The notes under the pieces: generated by a model
What the model saw: only the letters and a program-made list of their open reading frames with translations
Database searches by the model: none
What the model was told of the DNA's origin: nothing
Shown here: one piece after another, positions 56,988-64,000 of the stretch
How the letters are laid out: the number at the start of each line of letters is the position of its first letter
How positions within the stretch are numbered: position 1 is the stretch's first letter
Position numbers and translations under genes: made by a program
Origin: Pseudomonas sp. R-28-1W-6
GTDB lineage: Bacteria > Pseudomonadota > Gammaproteobacteria > Pseudomonadales > Pseudomonadaceae
Direction of reading: 5' to 3'
NCBI RefSeq assembly: GCF_009799925.1
Contig: NZ_WELK01000001.1
Location: 496,001 to 560,000 of the forward strand
Length of the DNA: 64,000 nucleotides

Positions 56988-59900
56988 ATGCTCAACCTCT
57001 TCCACGCCCCCGACCTGGAAACCCTCGGTGCCCTGGCCACACGGCTGCTCGCCCAGCCGCTGCAAGACCCCTTCGCCCCGGCGCGGGTGGTGGTGCCGAG
57101 CCAGGGCATCGGCCGCTGGCTGACCCTGCAGCTGGCGCGCGAACAGGGCATTGCCATGCAGCTGGAGGTGCAGCTGCCCTCGGCCTTCGTCTGGGAGCTG
57201 TCGCGGCTGGTGCTCGGCCAGCTGCCCGAGCAGTCCGCCTTCACCCCGCTGACCCTGAGCTGGCGCCTGTATGACTGGCTGTGCGAGCCGGCCAACCTCG
57301 ACCGCGCGCCGCGCCTGGCGCGCTACCTGGAGGGCGGCGACGAACGCCGCCGGTTGTCCCTGGCCAGCCGTATCGCCGACGTGTTCGACCAGTACCTGCT
57401 GTATCGCGACGACTGGCTGGCCGCCTGGGAACGCGGCGAACTGTGTGACCTCGGTGCCGACGAAGCCTGGCAGGCCCTGCTCTGGCGCGAGCTGACCGCC
57501 GATGGCCACCCGCACCGTGCGCGCTTGCTCGACGAGCTGCTGCAGCGCCTGTACGACCCCACGGCCATTGCCGGCCTGCCCGAGCGCCTGCTGGTGTTCG
57601 GCATCAGCAGCTTGCCGCCTCATCACCTGCGCGTGCTCGAAGGCCTGGCGCGGCATACCGAGGTGGTGATCTTCGCCCTCAACCCGTGCCGCGAGGCCTG
57701 GGGCGAGATCCGCGACATCCGTGAGCTGGCCAGGCAGCCGGAGCTGAGCCCGGACGAGTGGTATCTCGACGTCGGCCACCCGCTGCTGGCCAGCCTCGGC
57801 AAGCAGGGCCGCGACTTCTTCGACAGCCTGTTCAGCCTGGCCTCGGCTGAGGGCGGGCAGGAAACCGGGCTGTATTCGGAAGACGCCGACCTGCACGACG
57901 ACAGCCTGCTGCACGCCCTGCAGCACGATATCCTGCGGCTCAGAACGCGTAGTGCGGACGAGCGCATCGAGCTGCGCGCGGACGACCGTTCGCTGGAGCT
58001 GCATATCGCCCACTCGCCGCTGCGCGAAGTGGAAATCCTGCATGATCAGCTGCTCGCCCGCTTTGCCGCCGAACCCAGCTTGACCCCGGATCAGGTGGTG
58101 GTGCTGACCCCGGATATCGAGCGCTACGCGCCCTACATCGAAGCCGTCTTTGCCCCGCGCGAAGGCGCCCCGCGCATCCCCTTCAGCCTGGCCGACCGCA
58201 GCCTGCGCGCCGAGCTGCCGCTGCTGGAAGCCTTTATCGACCTGCTCGCCCTGCCCGAAAGCCGCTTCGCCGCCGAGGAAATCCTCGCCTGGCTGGAGCA
58301 GCCGGCCATCGCCCGCCGCGCCGGCATCGAGCCCGAAGACCTGCCGCTGCTGCGCGACTGGCTGCGCGATGCCGGTGTGCGCTGGGGCCGCGACGCCGGC
58401 CACCATGCCGACCTCGGCCTGCCGGCAGACAACGCCTTCACCTGGGCCCAGGGCCTCGACCGCCTGCTGCTGGGCTTCGCGGCGCCACCGCAACTGGCCG
58501 GCGAGGGCATTCCCCTGCTCGGTGACAACCTGCCGCTGGATGCCCTGGAAGGCGCGCGCGGCCAGTTGCTCGGCCGCCTGTGCGCCTTCGTCGGCAGGCT
58601 CGCCGGCCTCGCCGAGAGCCTGCAGCGTGCGCGCCCGCTGGCCGACTGGGCGCTGGACCTGCAGGCGCTGATCGACAGCCTGTTCGACGAGCGCGAAGCC
58701 GGCGACACCCTGCTCCTGCTCAGCCAGGCCTGTGCCGCCCTCGCCCGCCAGGCCGCTGATGCCGGCATCGCCCGGCCGCTGGAGCTGGTCCTGGTACGCC
58801 AGCAACTGGGTACGGCGCTGGAAGCCGGCGGCGGCGCCTCGGGCTTCCTCACCGGCGCGGTGACCTTCTGCACCATGGTGCCGATGCGCAGCCTGCCGTT
58901 CCGCCTGGTCTGCCTGCTCGGCCTGGACGACGGCGCCCTGCCACGGCGTACCCCAGCGGCCGGCTTCGACCTGATCAGCCACAAGCCGCGCCGCGGCGAT
59001 CGCGCGCGACGCCTGGACGACCGCTACCTGCTGCTGGAAACCCTGCTCTCGGCACGCGACGGCCTGTACTTGAGCTACGTCGGCCGCGACCCGCGCGACA
59101 ACGCGGTGCTGCCGCCCTCGGTGCTGGTCAGCGAACTGCTCGAAGCCGTCGACATCACCGCCATCGCCTCTTGTGGGAGCGGCTTCAGCCGCGATGCAGA
59201 CCCCACCGACGCATCGCGGCTGAAGCCGCTCCCACAGGAGCAGAAAGCCAGCGCGGCGATCACCGTGGCCCATCCGCTGCAACCCTTCGCCCCCGGCAAC
59301 TTCCAGCAATCGGGCCAGCAGTTGGGCTTCTCCAGTTCCTGGTTCCGCGCCGCCCAGCGCCTGGCCGAGGCGCCGCTGCTGACCCCGCCGCCGTTCATCA
59401 GCCAGCTGCCGGAGCCCGGCGAGGACTGGCTGTGTATCGAGCCGGCGCAGCTGCTGCTGTGCTTCCGCAATCCGGCGCGCTTCCTCCTCGAGCAGCGCCT
59501 GGGCCTGCGCCTGGCCGATGCCGAGGAAGCCATTGCCAGCGACGAGCCCTTCGCCCTCGAAGGCCCGGCCCGCCGTGGCCTGCGCCACCTGGCCCTGCAG
59601 GCGGTGGAGCGCGACTGGAGCGAGCAGCAGGAACGGCGCATCGCCCGCGCCGCCGGCTGGCTGCCCACCGGCGAGCTGGGCCACGCCCTGTGGGGCAAGC
59701 TGCGCGGCCCGGTGCGCGCCTTTGCGCCACGGCTGTTCGAGGCGCGCCCGGCGGAAGCGCCACAACCGCTGCTGGTGGATATCAGCTTGGCCGGCGTGCG
59801 CCTGCATGGTTGGCTGGATGGGGTGACCAGCGCCGGCCTGTTCGACTGGCGGCTGAATGCGCCGAGCGCCTGGGACCTGCCCGGCTTCTGGCTGCGCCAC

Positions 59901-60326
59901 CTGCTGCTCAACGTCGCCGCCAGCGAAGGCATCGCCCGCGACAGCCTGCTGGTCTCGCCGGCCGGCGACTGGCAGCTCGGCGCCCTGGCCAACCCGCGCG
60001 AGCTGCTGGAACCCTGGCTGGCCGCCTACCGTGAGGCGCTCAGCGCGCCGCTGCCGTTCCTGCCGCGCAGCAGCTACGAATTCGCCAAGGCGCTGGTCAC
60101 CCCCAGTGCGCGCAGCAAGAAGGAACCCATCGACGCCGCCCGTGGCGCCGCGCAAAGCGCCTGGCTCGGCGCCGACTTCAGCCCGATCCCCGGCGAGGCC
60201 CTCGACCCCTGGAACGCCCTAGCCTTTCGCGAGCGCGAACCGCTCGGCGAGCGCTTCGAGCAACTGGCCGAACAACTGCTCGGCCCGGCTTTGCTGGCCC
60301 TGGCCGCCGACGAGGACGACGCATGA
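56988..60326 (+). CDS. recC: RecBCD subunit RecC
   Basis: Chi-recognition and scaffolding subunit of the RecBCD helicase-nuclease. The 1112-residue protein begins MLNLFHAPDLETLGALATRLLAQP, the usual N-terminus, and has PSQGIGRWLTLQLA, FGISSLPPHHL and VTFCTMVPMRSLPFRLVCLLGLDDGALPR. A REP doublet is embedded in frame near residues 729-750 (reading CGSGFSRDADPTDASRLKPL). The stop overlaps recB by four bases. Confidence 0.95.
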   Translation: MLNLFHAPDLETLGALATRLLAQPLQDPFAPARVVVPSQGIGRWLTLQLAREQGIAMQLEVQLPSAFVWELSRLVLGQLPEQSAFTPLTLSWRLYDWLCEPANLDRAPRLARYLEGGDERRRLSLASRIADVFDQYLLYRDDWLAAWERGELCDLGADEAWQALLWRELTADGHPHRARLLDELLQRLYDPTAIAGLPERLLVFGISSLPPHHLRVLEGLARHTEVVIFALNPCREAWGEIRDIRELARQPELSPDEWYLDVGHPLLASLGKQGRDFFDSLFSLASAEGGQETGLYSEDADLHDDSLLHALQHDILRLRTRSADERIELRADDRSLELHIAHSPLREVEILHDQLLARFAAEPSLTPDQVVVLTPDIERYAPYIEAVFAPREGAPRIPFSLADRSLRAELPLLEAFIDLLALPESRFAAEEILAWLEQPAIARRAGIEPEDLPLLRDWLRDAGVRWGRDAGHHADLGLPADNAFTWAQGLDRLLLGFAAPPQLAGEGIPLLGDNLPLDALEGARGQLLGRLCAFVGRLAGLAESLQRARPLADWALDLQALIDSLFDEREAGDTLLLLSQACAALARQAADAGIARPLELVLVRQQLGTALEAGGGASGFLTGAVTFCTMVPMRSLPFRLVCLLGLDDGALPRRTPAAGFDLISHKPRRGDRARRLDDRYLLLETLLSARDGLYLSYVGRDPRDNAVLPPSVLVSELLEAVDITAIASCGSGFSRDADPTDASRLKPLPQEQKASAAITVAHPLQPFAPGNFQQSGQQLGFSSSWFRAAQRLAEAPLLTPPPFISQLPEPGEDWLCIEPAQLLLCFRNPARFLLEQRLGLRLADAEEAIASDEPFALEGPARRGLRHLALQAVERDWSEQQERRIARAAGWLPTGELGHALWGKLRGPVRAFAPRLFEARPAEAPQPLLVDISLAGVRLHGWLDGVTSAGLFDWRLNAPSAWDLPGFWLRHLLLNVAASEGIARDSLLVSPAGDWQLGALANPRELLEPWLAAYREALSAPLPFLPRSSYEFAKALVTPSARSKKEPIDAARGAAQSAWLGADFSPIPGEALDPWNALAFREREPLGERFEQLAEQLLGPALLALAADEDDA
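59172..59235. repeat. REP doublet inside recC
   Basis: TGTGGGAGCGGCTTCAGCCG and its near-complement ending GCCGCTCCCACA enclose a 20-base spacer. It has the same ends as the intergenic copy at 6752. The reading frame of recC stays open through it. Confidence 0.92.
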
Positions 60327-63300
60327 GCCTCGACCTGCAGACCTCCTCCTTCACCGGCCGCTCGCTGATCGAGGCCAGCGCCGGTACCGGCAAGACCTGG
60401 ACCCTGACCGCGCTGTACGCGCGCCTGTTGCTGGAGCAGCAACTCAGCGTCAGCCAGATCCTCGTGGTCACCTACACCACCGCCGCCACCGCCGAGCTGC
60501 GCGAGCGCATCCGCGCGCGTCTGGCCGAGCTGCTGGCGGTCTATGAAGGCACGCCGAGTGACGACCCCTTCCTCCTCGAGCTGCACAGCCGCCATCCCGG
60601 CGAGGAGGCGCGCCGCCGTCTGCTGCTGGCCGTGCACGGCTTCGACGAGGCGGCGATCTTCACCATCCACGGCTTCTGCCAGCGCGCCCTGCAGGACGCC
60701 GCGTTCGAGGCCGGTGGCGACTTCGACAGCGAGCTGACCCAGGACGACCGTGAGGTGCTCGACGTCCTGCTCGCCGACGCCTGGCGCCATGTGCTGGCGG
60801 CGGCCGACCCGGCCTGGGCGCGCTTCCTGGCCAAGCAGAAGATCACCCCGGCCAGCCTGCGCCAGATCCTGCGCAGCCACCTGGGCAAGCCCTACCTGCG
60901 CATCGAGCCGCGCGAGGCGTTGAGCGGCGACGAGCTGAACGCCGCCAGCCGCGCCTGGGAGCGCGCCGAGCAGCTGTGGCGCGAACAGGGCGCGGCCTTG
61001 GTCGCGCAGCTGCGCGAGCATGGCGGGCTGAGCCAGAGCACTCACAAGGCCGGCAAGTTCGCCCTGTGGGCCGCCGGCCTGGACGCCTACTTCGCCGACC
61101 CAGCGGCGCTGTTCGAGCAGCCCGATGGCCTGGCCAAGTTCGGCGCGGCGGCGCTGCACAAGGCCACCAAGAAGGGTTTCGACGCGCCGCAGGGCGCCCT
61201 GGCCGAGGCCTTCGATCTATTGAGCGAAGCGCTTGGTGCTGCCGTGCCGGCCGGCCGCCAGCGCCTGATCGCCCTGCAGGTCGAACTGCTCGATCAGCTC
61301 AACGCCGAGCTGCCGGCGCGCAAGGCGGCGCAGCGCCTGTTGGCCTTCGACGATTTGCTCAATCGGCTCAACGAGGCGCTGCACGGCCCGGCCGGTGCCG
61401 ACCTGGCCGCGACCCTGCGCACACAGTACCCGCTGGCGCTGATCGACGAATTCCAGGACACCGATCCGGTGCAGTACCAGATCTTCGATCGCATCTACCG
61501 CGAAGGTGGGGATCTCTGCTTCGTCGGCGACCCCAAGCAGGCGATCTATGCGTTTCGTGGCGCCGACCTGGCCACCTACCTCAGCGCCCGCGATGCCGCC
61601 GCGCGGCGCTACGATCTGCCGTTCAACTACCGCTCCACGCCACAGCTGATCGACGCGCTGAACCGCCTGTTCGACCGCCCGCAGCCGTTCGCCGAACAGG
61701 GCCTGGACTACCCGCCGGTCAGCGCCGGGAAGAAGTCGCGGGCTGATCTGGTGCTGCCGGATGACCAGGCCGGCGCGCCGCTGGCCCTGGTCTGGCTGGG
61801 CGACGAGGGGCTGAACAAGGGCCGCGCCGGCGAGATCGCCGCCCTCGACACGGCCCAGCGCATCGCCGGGCTGCTGGCCGCCAGTGGCGAGGGCCGCGCC
61901 TATTTCGACGATAAAGGCGCGCGCACCCCGCTCCGCGGTGGCGATATCGCCGTGCTGGTCGCCAGCCACCGCGAGGCGGCGAGCATCGCCGAGCAGCTGG
62001 CGGCCCGCGGTGTGCCCAGCGTGCGCCGCGGCCGCGACAGCGTGTGGCACAGCGAGGAAGCCGCCGAGCTGGCCGCGGTGCTGGCCGCCTACGCCGAGCC
62101 GGGGCGCGAGGGCGTGCTGCGCTACGCCCTGGCCAGCCGCCTGCTCGGTCGCGACGCCGCGCAACTGGCGCGTTGCCAGGACGACGAGCGCGCCTGGGAC
62201 AAGGAGCGCGCCGACGCCGAGCAGTACCACCAGCTGTGGCAGCAGCACGGTTTCATGCGCGTGTTCAGGACCTGGCTGGACCAGGAGCAGGTGGCCGAAC
62301 GCCTGCTGGCAGGCATCGACGGCGAGCGCCGGTTGACCAACCTGCTGCACCTGGCCGAGCTGCTGCAGACCGAGAGCCTGCAGCGCCCCGGCCTGGAGGC
62401 CCTGCTCGCCTGGTTCAACGGCCAGCGCGGCAGCGAGGGCGCCGGCGAGGATGCCCTGCTGCGCCTGGAAAGCGATGCCGAGCGGGTGCAGATCGTCACC
62501 ATCCACACTTCCAAGGGCCTGGAATACCCGCTGGTGTTCTGCCCCTTCCTGTGGGACGGCCGCCTGCTCGGCCAGCATACCGACAGCGCCCGTTGTCATG
62601 ACGAACAGGGCCAGCCGCTGCTCGACCTCGGCAGCGCACGCCTCGACGAGCGCCTGCAGACAGCCCGGCGCGAGGTGTTCGCCGAGAAGCTGCGCCTGAC
62701 CTACGTGGCCCTGACCCGTGCCGAGCACCGCCTGTGGCTGCACTGGGGCCCGGTGGCCGTGCCCAAGCCGAAGAAGGACGGCGGCCTGCCCGACGAAGGC
62801 CTGCACAGCAGCGCCCTGGCCTGGCTGCTGCACGGCCGCGAGCTGGGCGGTGAGGATGCCCTCGCCGAGCTGGCGGGCCATCTCAACGACAAGCCCGGCG
62901 TGGCCCTGGCTGCCGAGCTGGACCACCTGGCCGCAGGCAGCGCCGGGATGATCGCCCGCGTGCCGCTGCTCAATCGTGAGGCCAATGCCGCCGGCGAACA
63001 GCGTGCCGTCGCGCCGGCCCAGTTGCAGCAGTTCCAGCGCAGCCTGCACAGCGCTTGGCGCATCGGCAGCTTTTCGGGATTGGCCGCCGGCATGCATATG
63101 GAAGCGCCGGACCGCGACGGCCTGGTGATGCCCGATGCCAGCGAGCCGGGCAGCGGCTTCTTCGCTTTCCCCCGTGGCGCCCGCGCCGGCACCTGCTTGC
63201 ACGCCATTCTCGAAGACTGGGCGCGCGGCAAGGCCCCGCTGGCCGAACTGGTCGAGCCGGCGCTGAGCGCCCACGGCATCAACGCCGAACTGTGGACGGC

Positions 63301-63868
63301 CATCGCCAGCGCCCACCTGCAGCGGGTGCTGGACAGCGACCTGGACGGCAGCGGCCTGACCCTGGCCAGCCTGCAGGCGGCGCGGCGTCTGCCCGAACTG
63401 GGCTTCACCTTCCCGGTGGCCGACCTGGACGTGCAGCGCCTGCGCGCGATCCTGGTCGACCCGGCCATGGGCCTGGCCGAGCCGCTGCGCCAGGCCGCCG
63501 AGCGCCTGGAGTTCGACGGCCTCAAGGGCTTCCTCAAGGGCTTCATCGACCTGACCTTCGAGCATGCCGGGCGCTGGTACATCCTCGACTACAAGTCCAA
63601 CTGGCTCGGCCCGGACGCCAGCCACTATGGCGGCGAACGCCTGCTGCAGGCCCTGGCCGGCGAGCACTACTACCTGCAGTACCTGATCTACCTGGTGGCG
63701 CTGCGGCGTTTCCTCCGTCAGCGCCTGGCCGACTTCAGCAATGATCAGCTCGGCGGCGCCTACTACCTGTTCCTGCGCGGCATGCCCCAGGCCGGCGTGT
63801 ACTTTGCCCGGCCCGGCGATGCGCTGCTGGATGCGCTAGATGCTCTGTTCGCCGGAGAAGGCCAATGA
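60323..63868 (+). CDS. recB: RecBCD subunit RecB (helicase-nuclease)
   Basis: 3'-5' helicase and nuclease of RecBCD, 1181 residues. Walker A is EASAGTGKTWTLTALYARLL near residue 13. Motif II is LIDEFQDTDPVQYQIF, then FVGDPKQAIYAFRGAD, the motif V-VI region is IVTIHTSKGLEYPLVF and LTYVALTRAEHR. The C-terminal nuclease has GFIDLTFEH and WYILDYKSNWLG. It is coupled to recC by an ATGA overlap. Confidence 0.97.
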   Translation: MSLDLQTSSFTGRSLIEASAGTGKTWTLTALYARLLLEQQLSVSQILVVTYTTAATAELRERIRARLAELLAVYEGTPSDDPFLLELHSRHPGEEARRRLLLAVHGFDEAAIFTIHGFCQRALQDAAFEAGGDFDSELTQDDREVLDVLLADAWRHVLAAADPAWARFLAKQKITPASLRQILRSHLGKPYLRIEPREALSGDELNAASRAWERAEQLWREQGAALVAQLREHGGLSQSTHKAGKFALWAAGLDAYFADPAALFEQPDGLAKFGAAALHKATKKGFDAPQGALAEAFDLLSEALGAAVPAGRQRLIALQVELLDQLNAELPARKAAQRLLAFDDLLNRLNEALHGPAGADLAATLRTQYPLALIDEFQDTDPVQYQIFDRIYREGGDLCFVGDPKQAIYAFRGADLATYLSARDAAARRYDLPFNYRSTPQLIDALNRLFDRPQPFAEQGLDYPPVSAGKKSRADLVLPDDQAGAPLALVWLGDEGLNKGRAGEIAALDTAQRIAGLLAASGEGRAYFDDKGARTPLRGGDIAVLVASHREAASIAEQLAARGVPSVRRGRDSVWHSEEAAELAAVLAAYAEPGREGVLRYALASRLLGRDAAQLARCQDDERAWDKERADAEQYHQLWQQHGFMRVFRTWLDQEQVAERLLAGIDGERRLTNLLHLAELLQTESLQRPGLEALLAWFNGQRGSEGAGEDALLRLESDAERVQIVTIHTSKGLEYPLVFCPFLWDGRLLGQHTDSARCHDEQGQPLLDLGSARLDERLQTARREVFAEKLRLTYVALTRAEHRLWLHWGPVAVPKPKKDGGLPDEGLHSSALAWLLHGRELGGEDALAELAGHLNDKPGVALAAELDHLAAGSAGMIARVPLLNREANAAGEQRAVAPAQLQQFQRSLHSAWRIGSFSGLAAGMHMEAPDRDGLVMPDASEPGSGFFAFPRGARAGTCLHAILEDWARGKAPLAELVEPALSAHGINAELWTAIASAHLQRVLDSDLDGSGLTLASLQAARRLPELGFTFPVADLDVQRLRAILVDPAMGLAEPLRQAAERLEFDGLKGFLKGFIDLTFEHAGRWYILDYKSNWLGPDASHYGGERLLQALAGEHYYLQYLIYLVALRRFLRQRLADFSNDQLGGAYYLFLRGMPQAGVYFARPGDALLDALDALFAGEGQ

Positions 63869-63882
63869 GCCGCTGCCCTGCC

Positions 63883-63945
63883 GTAGGGTGCGCCGCGCGC
63901 ACCACCGACCCCGTACAGGCCATTGGTGCGCACGGCGCACCCTAC
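63883..63945. repeat. GTAGGGTGCGC palindromic repeat, copy 4
   Basis: A 63-base element with ends GTAGGGTGCGC and GGCGCACCCTAC fills most of the gap between recB and recD. The other junction of this operon overlaps, so the repeat breaks an otherwise compact arrangement. Confidence 0.8.
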
Positions 63946-63956
63946 GGGGGATGCCG

Positions 63957-64000
63957 ATGAGCCTCGCCGATCTGCCCCTCGGCCCGCTGGAGCGGGCGCT
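63957..64000 (+). CDS. recD: RecBCD subunit RecD (partial, start only)
   Basis: Only about 14 residues are present (MSLADLPLGPLERA) before the window ends. The call rests on position after recB and an open frame. An in-frame ATG at 63951 is an alternative start; GGGGG lies just before it. Confidence 0.6.
   Translation, partial: MSLADLPLGPLERA

Overview
The window is GC-rich, gene-dense chromosomal DNA from a Pseudomonas species. It is not P. aeruginosa itself. The gene blocks are those known (from memory, no search run) around the P. aeruginosa origin region: trpBA/trpI, prlC-yheV, the coxBA caa3 oxidase locus, metNIQ, the znu zinc locus, polA-ErsA-engB, cytochromes c5/c4, dsbA, a diguanylate cyclase and ampDh2. 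Here they are joined in an order that resembles other pseudomonads. No rRNA, tRNA, CRISPR array, prophage or intact insertion sequence is visible. Mobile-like DNA is limited to small palindromic repeats.

Layout. 0-5 kb: the 5' part of a Fur-type TonB siderophore receptor gene (GTG start), trpBA with the divergent activator gene trpI. 5-9.9 kb: small accessory genes (dodecin, DUF1161, a luciferase-like oxidoreductase, two paralogous lipoproteins, a zinc peptidase lipoprotein, a membrane protein). 9.9-15.7 kb: gamma and beta carbonic anhydrases, prlC-yheV, and a radical SAM gene behind a LexA box. 15.7-24.6 kb: a complete caa3 cytochrome oxidase locus with assembly factors (Cox11, SURF1, heme A and heme O synthases, Sco). 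24.6-27.2 kb: methionine ABC importer. 27.6-31.8 kb: znuBC-zur and divergent znuA around a Zur box. 31.8-38.9 kb: thrB, polA, the candidate sRNA ErsA behind an AlgU-type promoter, engB, two c-type cytochromes, dsbA. 38.9-45.5 kb: nuclease/phosphatase-fold protein, diguanylate cyclase, MarC, AmpDh2, a DUF3313 lipoprotein, a nucleoside-recognition membrane protein. 45.6-48.5 kb: NO detoxification pair fhpR/hmp. 48.6-51.2 kb: membrane proteins including TerC. 51.2-56.7 kb: an oxygen/c-di-GMP/motility group on the minus strand: PilU-like ATPase, a receiver-like fragment, a structured leader with an intrinsic terminator, a globin-PAS-GGDEF-EAL protein and a translationally coupled Aer-type receptor. 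57-64 kb: recC-recB and the start of recD.

The most unusual features are repeats and RNA signals. (1) A family of 80-180 bp inverted-repeat elements occurs four times, each at the stop codon of a gene. Their outer arms differ between copies but pair within each copy. (2) A short palindrome with GTAGGGTGCGC ends occurs four times, twice beside remnants of the first family. (3) A REP doublet lies in frame inside recC. (4) A hairpin-rich leader ending in a terminator precedes the globin-coupled c-di-GMP gene. The ErsA identification rests on synteny plus a GAACTA-N17-TCAGA promoter and a terminator. All family names come from reading motifs and from memory; no alignment or database search was run.
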